64,000 nt of DNA. Origin: CAZYVU01 sp964651435 (GTDB lineage Bacteria > Desulfobacterota > Syntrophorhabdia > Syntrophorhabdales > CAYQXL01). The position numbers and the translations under genes are program-made. This document shows positions 16,555-26,700 of this stretch, piece after piece. The notes beneath the pieces were generated by a model. It saw only the letters and a list, made by a program, of their open reading frames with translations. It was not told where the DNA came from and made no database searches. How positions within the stretch are numbered: the first letter of the stretch is position 1; each line of letters begins with the position of its first letter. The DNA is taken from the NCBI GenBank assembly GCA_964651435.1, contig CAZYVU010000010.1, positions 18,609 to 82,608 of the forward strand, in the 5' to 3' direction.

Positions 16555-18894
16555 TTAGCGGCGGAGGGCGGTAAAGAGACGCTCCGCCGTGACGGGCAGC
16601 TCGTCGATGCGCACGCCGACGGCATCGTAAATCGCATTCAGTATTGCCGGAATGGTGGGCATGATGGCCCCTTCGCCCACCTCTTTGGCCCCGAAGGGGC
16701 CGTTGGGCTCGTCGCTCTCGATGATGATCGTCTTCACGTTGGGCATGTCGAGAGACGTCGGTATGCGATACTCGCCGAAGGTGGGGTTGGCCACCCTCCC
16801 CGCTGCATCGAACTTCACCTCTTCAAAGAGGGCCTCACCGAGGCCCATGGACAGGGACCCCTGCATCTGCCCCTCCACGTTCGTCTTGTTGATGGCAAAA
16901 CCGCAGTCGTGGGCGTCCGTCATGGCATCGACCGTCACCTTTCCCGTGGCCGTATCGACGGTCACCTCTACCACCTGTGCCGAACACCCGTATGCGGGCG
17001 ATGTTCCCACTGCCGCTCCCTTGTACTTGCCGCCAAGCTCGCCGGGCTTGTAGGCGCCTGTGGCGGCGATTGTCCCGCGGGCGAGAAAGGCGACCCGTGC
17101 CGCCTCGGAAAAGGTGAGCACCTCTTCGCCTGGAGGCAAGGTCCAGCCTCGGTGCTCCTGCGCGTACCGTTTTCTCAGCGGCGTAAAATCGACGCCCGGC
17201 TCACGGAACAGGATGAGGCCGTCCTTAATGTCCATCTGGTCCACGGGGACCTTGAGGCTCTCCGAGAGCGCCTCAAGGATCCGGCCCTTCACCGATTCGG
17301 CGGCCTGCTTGACGGCATGTCCCGTCATCAGGGTCTGGCGGGACGAATATGCGCCAAGGTCGACGCCGAAATCGGTGTCTCCCGAATGGACGCGCACATC
17401 CTCGTAACGAACGCCGAGTGCCTCTGCTGCGATCATGGCGAGGGTCGTATCGGACCCTTGTCCTATTTCCGCCGAGGCCGTATAAAGGTTGACGGTGCCG
17501 CCGTCTTCCGAGACCTTGATCATGCACGTGGAATGGAAGGTGTCGGACCGGTAGATGGGGTAACCGGCGCCCGAAACGAAGAAGCCGCACGCCATGCCGA
17601 TGCCTTTCCCCGGCGGCAGCTTGCCCTTCTTGGCCTTCCAGTCCGACCCGTCCCTAACGGCTTCGATGCACTCGCGCATGCCGAGGCTGCTCATGTTGAA
17701 GTCGTTGCACGTAACGTCTCCCCTCTCGATGATGTTTTTCAGACGAAATTCTATAGGATCTATGCCCAAGTCGTTCGCTATGGTGTCGAGCTGCTGCTCC
17801 CATGCCGCCCTGGCCGCCACGCCGCCGTGGCCCCGCTGGGCTCCGCAGGCAGGCTTGTTCGTGTAGATGCGGAATCCGTCGTACTTCATGTTGGGCAGCT
17901 TGTACGGTGCCCCCAGCAAGGAGCCTGCATAGTAGATCGTGGCGATGCCGAAGCTCGAATAGGCGCCGCCCTCGAGATAGCAGGTATTGTGTAGGGCCAC
18001 GAGCGTCCCGTCCTTTTTGACGCCCGTCGTCAGCTCATGGACAAACTGGTGGCGGGACCTGGAATGGAGGAAGACCTGTTCCCTGGTGAAGCACATCTTG
18101 ACGGGCCGCCCCGTTCGCATGGACAGCAGGCAGGCGCCGAGCTCCATTGTGTTGGCCGCAGCCTTGGGTCCGAACCCGCCGCCGACATAGGGCTTCACCA
18201 CCCGCACCTTGCCGACGGGCAGCCCGAGAACCATGGCGATCGTTCTTTGCACATAGTGAGGCGTCTGGGTCGATGAGTGGAGGGTCAGGTTCCCGTTAAG
18301 GTCGTAAACGGCGACACATGCCTGTGGCTCAAGGAAGGCGGCATCCTGCCTCTTGTTGGTGAAACGGTCCGTCCGGATATAGTCACACTCTTTGAACGCC
18401 TCGTCGACGTCGCCGAAATGTTGGTGCACTTCGGCGCAGATGTTGCCGGGAAAATCGTCATGGACCAAAGGGGCGCCCTCGGCCATGGCCTCGGAAACGG
18501 TAAAAAGCGGTGGCAGCTCCTCATACTCGACGTCGATAAGGGATATGGCCTCCAGGGCCGTCTCCATGTCGACGGCGGCCACGGCGGCGATCTCGTCACC
18601 CACGTACCGCACCTTGTCGATGCAGAAGACCGTTTCGTCATACCGGGCGGGGCTGACGCCGAACCGGACCGGCCCCGCCTCTTTCGCCGTAACCACATCC
18701 TTGACTCCCGGCAGCCTGCGGGCCCTGGATGTATCAATCTTCAGGATCCGTGCATGGGCTATTGGGCTCTGCAGGAGGGCGCCGAAAAGCATGTTCGGCA
18801 TGGAGAGGTCCGCGGCATAGCGCGCGTCACCCGTTACCTTCGACCTGGCATCCACCCTCGGAAGCCGCTTATTGATAACACGGTAGTCGTTCAT
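16555..18894 (-). CDS. molybdenum hydroxylase large subunit (xanthine dehydrogenase family)
   Basis: The 779-residue molybdopterin-binding subunit shows KVTGDARYAADL near the start, PYVGGGFGPK for cofactor contact, ACGAQRGHGGV in the substrate pocket, AEIGQGSDTTLAMIAAEAL, and FGAKEVGEGAIMPT with the catalytic Glu near the C-terminus. It hydroxylates or dehydroxylates an N-heterocyclic or aromatic substrate at a Mo centre. I chose the ATG at 18894 because GAGGAGGGGG precedes it. Electrons pass through the Fe-S and FAD subunits encoded just upstream. The family includes 4-hydroxybenzoyl-CoA reductase, nicotinate and xanthine dehydrogenases; the substrate here is unknown. Confidence 0.88.
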   Translation of the reverse strand: MNDYRVINKRLPRVDARSKVTGDARYAADLSMPNMLFGALLQSPIAHARILKIDTSRARRLPGVKDVVTAKEAGPVRFGVSPARYDETVFCIDKVRYVGDEIAAVAAVDMETALEAISLIDVEYEELPPLFTVSEAMAEGAPLVHDDFPGNICAEVHQHFGDVDEAFKECDYIRTDRFTNKRQDAAFLEPQACVAVYDLNGNLTLHSSTQTPHYVQRTIAMVLGLPVGKVRVVKPYVGGGFGPKAAANTMELGACLLSMRTGRPVKMCFTREQVFLHSRSRHQFVHELTTGVKKDGTLVALHNTCYLEGGAYSSFGIATIYYAGSLLGAPYKLPNMKYDGFRIYTNKPACGAQRGHGGVAARAAWEQQLDTIANDLGIDPIEFRLKNIIERGDVTCNDFNMSSLGMRECIEAVRDGSDWKAKKGKLPPGKGIGMACGFFVSGAGYPIYRSDTFHSTCMIKVSEDGGTVNLYTASAEIGQGSDTTLAMIAAEALGVRYEDVRVHSGDTDFGVDLGAYSSRQTLMTGHAVKQAAESVKGRILEALSESLKVPVDQMDIKDGLILFREPGVDFTPLRKRYAQEHRGWTLPPGEEVLTFSEAARVAFLARGTIAATGAYKPGELGGKYKGAAVGTSPAYGCSAQVVEVTVDTATGKVTVDAMTDAHDCGFAINKTNVEGQMQGSLSMGLGEALFEEVKFDAAGRVANPTFGEYRIPTSLDMPNVKTIIIESDEPNGPFGAKEVGEGAIMPTIPAILNAIYDAVGVRIDELPVTAERLFTALRR

Positions 18895-18907
18895 CGTCGC
18901 CCCCTCC

Positions 18908-19384
18908 TCACGTACTCTTCTTCGCAGACCGGGAGGCTGACTGAAGGGCCTCGACGATCTTCTGGTAACCCGTGCAGCGGCAAAGGTTTCCCGAAATGGC
19001 CTCCCGAATCTCCGCCTCCGACGGCTCGGAATTTTTGTCCAGAAGACTCTTGCCCACCAGCACCATGCCGGGCGTGCAGAAGCCGCATTGCACGGCACCG
19101 TTCTCGATGAAGGCCTCCTGGACAGGGTGCAGGGTGGGCCCGTCGGCTATCCCTTCTATTGTGGTTACCGTCCGTCCATCGCACTGCACCGCCAAAACGA
19201 GGCAGGAATTGACGGGGTTGCCGTCGAGGAGAACAGTGCAGGTACCGCAGTCACCGACACCGCAACCCTCCTTTGTACCCAGCAGGCCCAGGTCTTCCCG
19301 AAGAAACTGCGTCAGGGTCCGGTTGGGGATAACGGCCGCTTCATAGTCCCTTTCGTTTACGGTGATCCGGATAAGCCGCTTCAT
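18908..19384 (-). CDS. molybdenum hydroxylase [2Fe-2S] small subunit
   Basis: This 158-residue protein begins MKRLIRITVNERDYEA. The plant-type [2Fe-2S] motif is GCGVGDCGTCTVLLDG, with a later Cys in VNSC. The second cluster is formed by QCGFCTPGM and CRCTGY. It relays electrons between the Mo and FAD sites. The ATG overlaps the medium-subunit stop (ATGA), and 13 bases separate its stop from the large-subunit start, so the operon order is medium, small, large. Confidence 0.92.
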   Translation of the reverse strand: MKRLIRITVNERDYEAAVIPNRTLTQFLREDLGLLGTKEGCGVGDCGTCTVLLDGNPVNSCLVLAVQCDGRTVTTIEGIADGPTLHPVQEAFIENGAVQCGFCTPGMVLVGKSLLDKNSEPSEAEIREAISGNLCRCTGYQKIVEALQSASRSAKKST

Positions 19385-20280
19385 CGGCCGGTCCTCCCTC
19401 TGTTCAGCCGTCCATGATCGAGCGCCTTTGCAAGCGTTCTCCGCGTCAGCACCTCCACCATGGCGCACCGGTACTCGGCGCTGCCCCGGCCATCGGTTAT
19501 GGGGGCGCACTCGGTGGCCGCCTGTGCGGCCGCCTTATCGAAGAGCCCTTCGCCGGGCGCCTCCCCCAGAAGCATCGCCTCCGCCCTCGATGCGCGAACA
19601 GCCGTGGGCGCCACGGAGCTGAGGACGATCTTCGCCCCGCAAATTTTTCCGCCGGGGCTTTCAAGCGTTATGAGGGAGGCAACGGCGACAATGGCGATCT
19701 CCAGGGCGTTGCGGTGGCCGAGCTTCATGTACTCACCCCCCGTAAACGGCGGTGGTTCGTCAACGAGTATGGCCTCAATCAGCTCGTCGGCATCGAGAAC
19801 CGTTTGGCCGGGGCCGACAAAGAACCGGTCCAGCGAAACCTCGCGGGTCCCGCGGAGGCTCGTTACCTTCGCCCGCGCACCGTAGGCGAGCAGGGCCGGT
19901 GGCAGGTCGGCCGCGGGCCTTGCCGTAGCCAGGTTGCCGCCTATGGTGGCACGATTGCGAATGAGAGGCGATCCGAGGCAGGACGCCGCCCGGGCAAGGG
20001 CCGGAAGAACGGACCCGATGGCGGGAGACTCTTTCAGCTCTGCGGCCGTCACGAGAGGGCCGATGGAAAGGCCACGTCCCGTGCGTCTGACCCCGGCCAA
20101 ATCCGGCACCCTGCCAAGGCTCACGAGGGCCCGGGGTTTTTCAACGCCCTGCTTCATCTTTACGAGAATGTCCGTGCCGCCGGCGATGATCTTGCCGTCT
20201 GCCTTTAGCCCAGCCAAACAATCGAGGGCATGAGCAAGGTCGGGCGGCTCGTAATACTCAAATCCGGGTAAGAGCAGCAT
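19381..20280 (-). CDS. molybdenum hydroxylase FAD-binding medium subunit
   Basis: This 299-residue protein has the CoxM-type FAD motifs KIIAGGTDILVKMK and NRATIGGNLATARPAADL. The ATG follows AGGAGG by eight bases. The roughly 40-residue [4Fe-4S] insertion that marks the beta subunit of 4-hydroxybenzoyl-CoA reductase is absent (the region around PFTGGEYMKL is short), so a simple hydroxylase is more likely than a Birch-type reductase. It is the first gene of the three-gene operon. Confidence 0.9.
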   Translation of the reverse strand: MLLLPGFEYYEPPDLAHALDCLAGLKADGKIIAGGTDILVKMKQGVEKPRALVSLGRVPDLAGVRRTGRGLSIGPLVTAAELKESPAIGSVLPALARAASCLGSPLIRNRATIGGNLATARPAADLPPALLAYGARAKVTSLRGTREVSLDRFFVGPGQTVLDADELIEAILVDEPPPFTGGEYMKLGHRNALEIAIVAVASLITLESPGGKICGAKIVLSSVAPTAVRASRAEAMLLGEAPGEGLFDKAAAQAATECAPITDGRGSAEYRCAMVEVLTRRTLAKALDHGRLNRGRTGR

Positions 20281-20445
20281 GAAATATTCCTCCTACGCTA
20301 AGCATGCAAAGCATTTTCGCACATCAATCATGGCCGGCGCAAGCGCCTCTGCGGTACACGCGAAGGGTCCCCTTTTTTTTACATATCCGACGGGAGACTC
20401 TTGCGCGTAAGGGCCCCGATGAAGATGGGGGCCAAACATCCCGCG

Positions 20446-20475
20446 TTGACAAGGGCCCACGCTCTCCGGTACTAT
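20446..20475 (+). promoter_or_regulatory. sigma70-type promoter before SYLF gene
   Basis: TTGACA (20446-20451), an 18-base spacer and TACTAT (20470-20475), about 45 bases before the start codon. Confidence 0.5.
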
Positions 20476-20527
20476 TTGCCAGGTTTGATTGCCGCTGTCA
20501 TACCTCACACCTTAATAAGGAGGGGCC

Positions 20528-21277
20528 ATGGACCGCAACGATTTTCAGAGGAAAAAGGGGCTTAAAGGAGCGTACGTCGCTTTCTTGCTGGTTTGCCTCT
20601 TCGTCTTTGCGCTCTGCCCGGGCACGGCACGGGCCGCCAGCGCAGAGCTCGACGCCCGCCACCTCGTCGACAAGGCAAGGTTTACCTTTGAGAGCTTCAT
20701 GCAGGCGCGAGAGATGGAGGCCTTCAGGAACCTTCTTAAGAATGCCCGCGCCCTTTATATTGCGCCCCAGGTTCTGCGCGGCGCCTTCATCTTCGGTGCC
20801 TCCGGAGGGAGCGGCGTCCTCATAGCCCGGGAGGGCATGGAGAACAAATGGGTCGGACCGGCCTTTTATACCATCGGGGACGTAAGCTTCGGGCTCCAGA
20901 TCGGAGGCGACGCTTCGGAGATCATCCTTCTCATCATGTCCCAGCGCGGGATAACGGCCATGCTCGGAACAAGCCTGAAGCTGGGCGCAGACTTGAGCGT
21001 GGCCTTGGGCCCCGTTGGAATGGGCGCCAAGGCCTCGACGGCAAACCTGAGCGCCGATATCATAGCGTTCTCTCGCTCGAAGGGCCTTTACGGAGGCATT
21101 TCGGTCGACGGCGCCATCGTGGCCGTTCGGGAGAGTCTGAACTCAGCCTACTACAAGAAGCCGACGACACCTTCCGACATCTTTGTGATGCAGGAGGTCA
21201 CCAACCCGCACGCCGACGACCTTCTCAACGTCGTGGCGCGGGGAGCCGCATTGGAGCCCCCAACCCCTCAGCCGTAG
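20528..21277 (+). CDS. exported SYLF/Ysc84-domain protein
   Basis: The 249-residue protein has a signal peptide ending near GTARAASA. The mature part carries the SYLF signature: FRNLLKNARALYIAPQVLRG, then a Gly-rich FIFGASGGSGVLIAR and IILLIMSQRG. SYLF domains bind phosphoinositides in eukaryotes; bacterial members are periplasmic and of unclear role. AAGGAGGGG precedes the ATG. It is followed after three bases by the radical SAM gene, so the two are likely cotranscribed. Confidence 0.85.
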   Translation: MDRNDFQRKKGLKGAYVAFLLVCLFVFALCPGTARAASAELDARHLVDKARFTFESFMQAREMEAFRNLLKNARALYIAPQVLRGAFIFGASGGSGVLIAREGMENKWVGPAFYTIGDVSFGLQIGGDASEIILLIMSQRGITAMLGTSLKLGADLSVALGPVGMGAKASTANLSADIIAFSRSKGLYGGISVDGAIVAVRESLNSAYYKKPTTPSDIFVMQEVTNPHADDLLNVVARGAALEPPTPQP

Positions 21278-21280
21278 AGG

Positions 21281-22564
21281 ATGACTGTGCCCCTTGTCGG
21301 ATGCACCTCCATCGAGCCCTTTGAGGTCTGCTCTATCCGGCCTCCCACGGAGAACTACAGCCTCACCTTCAGACTTACCCGGAACTGCGGCTGGAATCGC
21401 TGCAAGTTCTGCCCCGTCTACAAGTTGGGGGCCAGGTTCAGCAGGAGAAGCATCGATGAGGTAAAGGGCGATATAGACCGGGCCCGCCGCATCGATGATC
21501 TCCTCGCGGACTTGGGGGTCGACAGCCCATCGCGACGGCACGACCTCTACGGAAAGGTCGGAGCGCTCATCGAAAAGCTGGGTGCCGGGAAAGGGAATCG
21601 GGAGGCCCACGCCACACCTGGCGACAACGATGATGATGAACGGATGGCCTGGTTCGCCTCGTGGTTCAAGGAGAAGCCTTCCCTGGAAGACAGCATTTAC
21701 CACGTACTTACGTGGCGGCTTTACGGCGGAGGCACGGCCTTCCTTGGCGATGCCGATTCGCTTCTGCTGCGGCCCGACTTTTTCTCCGACGTCATGGGGT
21801 ACGTCAGGGAACGGTTTCCCGCCATAGGACGGTTTACCGTATACGGCCGTACGCGGTCGGCAGTGCGGAAACCCTTCGACGACCTTCGTGCATTCGCCCG
21901 TGCGGGCCTTCACCGCATCCATTTCGGCATCGAGAGCGGGAGTGACAGGGTACTCACGTTCATGAGTAAAGGCGAAACGGCAGGGGACCACGTGGAGGGT
22001 TGCCGAAAAGCGAGAGAAGCGGGCATCTCCCCGTCCGTTTACGTTATGCCCGGACTCGGAGGGACAGCATGGTCGGAGGAACATGCCTACGAGACGGCAC
22101 GGGTCATCACGGAGGCAAAGCCCGACTACGTGCGACTCCGCACCCTGGAGATCTTTCCGGGGACGCCTCTTGCCGAGGCCGTGGCCGCCGGAGGGTTTAC
22201 GGAGGCGACAGAGGAGCAGGTGGTCAGGGAGATCAGGATCATTGTCGCACATGCCGACGGCCCCATGACGCTGGTGAGTGACAGCGCGTCAAACCTCCTC
22301 GACGTGGGCGGCAGACTTCCTCAGGACAGGGAAAAGACGCTTTCAGTGATCGATGGCTACCTGGCCATGAGCGGGCGCGAGAAGCTCGAGTTCAGCCTCC
22401 TGTCACGCCTTCAGTCCTTCCTCGGCCAGTACGGCAACCTGTCGCCTGACATTGCGAGGATCGTCGCGCCCTACCTCGGAGAGGATAGCATCAACACATC
22501 GCGTATGTCCGAGGAACTTCTTCACGGAACGATCAGGCTGATCCGTTCGAAGCTTATGCCTTAG
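21281..22564 (+). CDS. radical SAM protein
   Basis: The 427-residue protein has the cluster motif RNCGWNRCKFCPVYK, a CX4CX2C spacing rather than the classical CX3CX2C; the variant is known in one radical-SAM subgroup. The barrel continues through FGIESGSDRVLTFMSKGET and VMPGLGGTAWSEEH, as in Elp3/NirJ-like oxygen-independent enzymes. No SPASM or B12 domain is visible. The ATG at 21281 has its GAGG too close; a GTG at 21287 has better spacing. It follows the SYLF gene and converges on the BASS gene with a 4-base overlap. The substrate is unknown. Confidence 0.82.
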   Translation: MTVPLVGCTSIEPFEVCSIRPPTENYSLTFRLTRNCGWNRCKFCPVYKLGARFSRRSIDEVKGDIDRARRIDDLLADLGVDSPSRRHDLYGKVGALIEKLGAGKGNREAHATPGDNDDDERMAWFASWFKEKPSLEDSIYHVLTWRLYGGGTAFLGDADSLLLRPDFFSDVMGYVRERFPAIGRFTVYGRTRSAVRKPFDDLRAFARAGLHRIHFGIESGSDRVLTFMSKGETAGDHVEGCRKAREAGISPSVYVMPGLGGTAWSEEHAYETARVITEAKPDYVRLRTLEIFPGTPLAEAVAAGGFTEATEEQVVREIRIIVAHADGPMTLVSDSASNLLDVGGRLPQDREKTLSVIDGYLAMSGREKLEFSLLSRLQSFLGQYGNLSPDIARIVAPYLGEDSINTSRMSEELLHGTIRLIRSKLMP

Positions 22565-23490
22565 GCCGCCGACCGTCCCGGGCCCCAGCCCTTCTTCGCT
22601 TCGAGCCATACGACATAGAGGATTGCCACCACCGACGTCACTGTTGCGGGAACGACTGCCGTCTCGTTGAAAAAAAAGAGCGCCAGGCCCCCTGCGAGCC
22701 CGAAGTTCTTGAAGGTCCCGAGGAGAAGGAGGCTCGTGGACCGTGGACCGGGAACCCCCATGGTTCGGGCCACCACCTTGATGATCGATCCGAGCACAAA
22801 GGTGCTCAGAACGGCGATTGCGGTAACCGGAAGGAGCCCCAGGGGATCGGACAAAAAGAGCCCCCTGTTGAGCCCAACCATGGTGTAGGTGAGGATGAAA
22901 AAGCTCCAGTTCGTAAGGGGTCCTTTGAGGAACTCGATCCTGGCTGCCGCACCGGTTCGAATAAGAATACGCGACAGGATCAGGGGGCCGGCGATGAGCT
23001 CCAGCAGGGTGATGATGAGCTTCCAGGGACTGACAAATCCGGCACCGAGAAGGGCCACGACGATGAGGGGCTGGATGGCAAGGGCACCGACGTAGCCACC
23101 GACGGTGCCTATAAGCGCGTACTCGTTGTCTCCCCCAAGGAAGAAGGAGAAGGGGATGACGGCCACTGCCGGCGGAACGGCGGCCAGAACGACGAACCCC
23201 GTCCAGAGGTCCGTATCGTCAATGAGAAACCGGGCCAGGAGAAGGAGCACCGTCGCATGAAGGGCATAGCTCATGAGGATGCCGGCCAAGGCCGGCTTGA
23301 GGATGTGCCTCGTCGATCGCAGCGATGCACCGGTCACGCCGAGCGTCGATATGGTCATGATGATCGCAAGCGCGGGCAGCGTGGCCCCACTCGTCCACCG
23401 GGCGGCCCCGTCCCAGACAAGGCCGAGCACGATGCCCAGCAGCATGACGGCGTTTCGGTTCTTCACAATGGTAAGAAAGGAAATTTTCAT
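22561..23490 (-). CDS. bile acid:sodium symporter (BASS)-like transporter
   Basis: The 309-residue membrane protein has nine or ten hydrophobic segments. TFKNFGLAGGLALFFF in the C-terminal half and VLAAVPPAVAVIPFSF in the N-terminal half fit the two inverted halves of the BASS/AEC-like fold. Family members import organic anions with sodium or act as efflux carriers. It stands alone, overlapping the radical SAM gene by four bases tail to tail. The substrate is unknown. Confidence 0.7.
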   Translation of the reverse strand: MKISFLTIVKNRNAVMLLGIVLGLVWDGAARWTSGATLPALAIIMTISTLGVTGASLRSTRHILKPALAGILMSYALHATVLLLLARFLIDDTDLWTGFVVLAAVPPAVAVIPFSFFLGGDNEYALIGTVGGYVGALAIQPLIVVALLGAGFVSPWKLIITLLELIAGPLILSRILIRTGAAARIEFLKGPLTNWSFFILTYTMVGLNRGLFLSDPLGLLPVTAIAVLSTFVLGSIIKVVARTMGVPGPRSTSLLLLGTFKNFGLAGGLALFFFNETAVVPATVTSVVAILYVVWLEAKKGWGPGRSAA

Positions 23491-23797
23491 GTTGCCCCTT
23501 CACCTTCAACGCGTTATCAAAAAAAGTTAGGCAGCGGTGAGAACCGGAAACAAGTATGCCACAGGAGGCCGGCCCTGACAAGAAGCGCCGCGCAAGAGAT
23601 AGGATGGTGGAGTGACGGCCCGTTGACAGATTAGAGGGTCGCTGCTACAATTCAAAAAAGGGAGTGGTGGTAAAATGGGCGGGGTAGATATCGAGGCACG
23701 GTCATTTCAGACTATTGAGGGGACATGGACCCTCATCTGCCGGGTTGTCTCTCACAACATAAGTACATCGAATCATTGCGCGAATTAGGAGGACCAC
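23491..23797. other. intergenic region before giant RCC1 gene
   Basis: About 300 bases between divergent genes. It contains the strong plus-strand promoter at 23623-23651 and, in the leader, a perfect 6-bp hairpin TGAGGG/CCCTCA with an 8-base loop around 23716-23735. No gene is seen. Confidence 0.55.
23623..23651 (+). promoter_or_regulatory. sigma70-type promoter for giant RCC1 protein
   Basis: A perfect TTGACA (23623-23628), a 17-base spacer and TACAAT (23646-23651). This would give a leader of about 140 bases ending in AGGAGG before the ATG at 23798. Confidence 0.65.
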
Positions 23798-26700
23798 ATG
23801 GGCCGCCGTCTTTGCTTGTTCACCTGGACAGTCATTGCTGTCATTTTCTTTACATTTCAGGCATACGCTCACGCGTCCGGCGTACCCGGCGCGCCACAGG
23901 ATGCGCTGGAGGACGCCAGCGACAACACCGTCTGGACGTGGGGCGCAAATTTCAGCGGCGAACTGGGGAATGGTACGTGGGAGCCCGGCACAAGAACCCC
24001 CGGCGAGCTGGCCGACTTTGCGGACGTAACATCCGTCGCCGCCGGCGACGCTTTCACGGTTGCCCTCAAATCGGACGGCACCGTCTGGACCTGGGGGAAC
24101 AATGCGTTCGGCCAGCTCGGTGATGGGACGACAGTGAACAAGAATGTGCCGACCCAGGTGCCGACCCTCTCCGACATCATCGCGATGGCGGCCGGGCCGT
24201 ATCACACCGTCGCCCTTACATCGGCCGGCACGGTCTGGGCCTGGGGCAGGAATGATTACGGTCAGGTCGGCGATGGGACGACGACAAACCGGCTGAGCCC
24301 CGTCGTCGTCGCGGGCGTTACGGGGGTTACGGCCATTGCGGCCGGGTATGAGCACACCTTGGCAGTCAGATCGGACGGCACCGTCTGGACCTGGGGACGC
24401 AACAATGGCGGCCAGCTCGGTGACGGGACGACGACAAACCGGCTGAGCCCCGTCCAGGTGTCGGTGCTCACGGGCGCTGTGCGCTTGGCGGGCGGGGGCT
24501 GGCACTCCATGGCCCTCAAGTCGGACGGCACCGTCTGGACCTGGGGGTCGAACCTCCACGGCCAGTTGGGTGACGGCTCGTACGACTGGAGCGTCATCCC
24601 CAAGGTGGTGCCTGGCTTCGCGGGCATAGCGAACATCGCATGCGGCGGCGACTACTCCATGGCCCTCAAGTCTGACGGCACCGTGTGGACCTGGGGTTTC
24701 GGCGGCCAAGGGTCTCTGGGGACGGGCGAGTGGACCAACAGGCTAAGCCCCGTTCAGGTGCCGGGGCTTACAGGCGTCGGAGGTGCCACCGCCAGGGCGT
24801 GCACGACAATAGCCTGGAAATCAGACGGTTCAGGCTTCTGGGCATGGGGCTGTAACGAAGCCGGCCAGTTCGGGGACGGCACATTCGGATACCAGAATCC
24901 GAGCCCCACCGCCGTGTCGGCGCTTTCGGGCATCGCGACCATGGCAAGCGGCGCCGGTCACACGGTCGCCCTTGCAAACCCGGCACCGCCCTCGTCCTAC
25001 ATCCTCACCGTTGCCAAGTCGGGGACAGGAGCGGACGCCGTGACATCGTCTCCGGCTGGCATCGACTGCGGCGCCACGTGCAGCTATGTCTTTACGGCTG
25101 GAACGGTCGTCACGTTGACGGCGACCCCTGCCGCAGGCTCCATGTTCACCGGCTGGTCAGGCGGGGGCTGCTCGGGCACGGGAACGTGCACGGTGACGCT
25201 TGATGCCGATGTTACGGTCACGGCAACCTTTGCAGCCATGCCGATCCTTACCGTTGCCACGTCAGGGACAGGGTCGGGAACGGTAACGTCGTCGCCGGCG
25301 GGCATCGACTGCGGCGCCACGTGCAGCTATGCCTTTACGGCTGGAACGGTCGTCACGTTGACGGCGACCCCTGCCGCAGGCTCCATGTTCACCGGCTGGT
25401 CAGGCGGGGGCTGCTCGGGCACGGGAACGTGCACGGTGACGATGAACAGCGCTACGGCCGTCACTGCAACCTTCGGCAATACGGCGGTCTTGACCCTCAC
25501 GAGATTCGGTACCGGCCTGGGAACCGTCACGTCTTCCCCCGCGGGCATCATTTGCGGGAACACCTGCAGCGCCTCCTTCAGCCCCGGCTCCGTCGTTACC
25601 TTGACCGCAACGCCTGCGGCCGGTTCCACCTTTCTGGGCTGGCTTGGCGGCGGCTGCTCGGGCACGGGAACGTGCACGGTGACGCCCGGCGCCGCCACGA
25701 TGGTGGCCGCCATTTTCTCGTCTGCCGCAACGGGTAACATGGTCTGGGCATGGGGAGACAATTATTATTGTCAGATTGGTGACGGGACGACGACGGACCG
25801 GCTGAGCCCCGTCCAGGTACCGGGGCTGACGGGCGTCGTGGCTGTTGCCGGAGGGGGCTATCACTCCATGGCCCTCACATCGGCCGGCACCCTATGGACC
25901 TGGGGACTCAATGAGGATGGTCAGCTCGGGGATGGGACAAGAACGCAGAGGTGCAGTCCTGTTCAGGTGCCAGGGCTTACCGGTGTTACGGCCATTTCGG
26001 GAGGTTGGGGTCACTCTCTGGCCGTGAAGGCTGACGGCACCGTCTGGGTATGGGGCGGCAACGGTTACGGTCAGCTTGGGGATGGGACGACGACGGACCG
26101 GCTGAGCCCCGTCCAGGTACCGGGCATGGCGGGCGTTGTGGCCGCGGCTGGAGGCGGCTATCACTCCCTGGTGTTGACATCTGATGGAACCGTATGGGCG
26201 TTCGGGCACAATACGAATGGCCAGCTCGGGGACGGCACAACGACGGACCGGCTGAGCCCCGTCCAGGTGCCGGGGCTGACGGGCATCGTGGCCGTAGCAG
26301 CAGGGGGCAGCTATTCTGCGGCCCTTAGATCGGATGGCACGGTCTGGGCATGGGGGGACAATTATTATTGCCAGATCGGGGACGGGACGACGACGGACCG
26401 GTTGAGCCCCGTCCAGGTGCCGGGGCTGACGGACGTTGCCGGGATAGCGGGCGGCGATGCCCACGTTGTAGCAAAAAAGACGGACGGCACCGCCAGGGCA
26501 TGGGGATACAACGCTTACGGTCAGCTTGGGGATGGGACGACAACAAAGAGGTGCAGCCCCGTTCAGGTGTCGGGGCTGACAAATGTTGCCGGCATGGCCG
26601 GGGGGTACGGGCACAGCCCGGCGCTCACATCAAGCGGTACCTTTTGGGCCTGGGGCCGCAATTTTAACGGTCAGCTTGGGGATGGGACGACAACAAACAG

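Noticed and set aside
16555..20280. 4-hydroxybenzoyl-CoA reductase (HcrABC)
   Set aside because: The medium subunit lacks the [4Fe-4S] insertion typical of that enzyme, so only a general molybdenum hydroxylase is claimed.
21143..22252. 369-codon minus-strand open frame
   Set aside because: It is antisense to the clear SYLF and radical SAM genes and has no recognisable motif.
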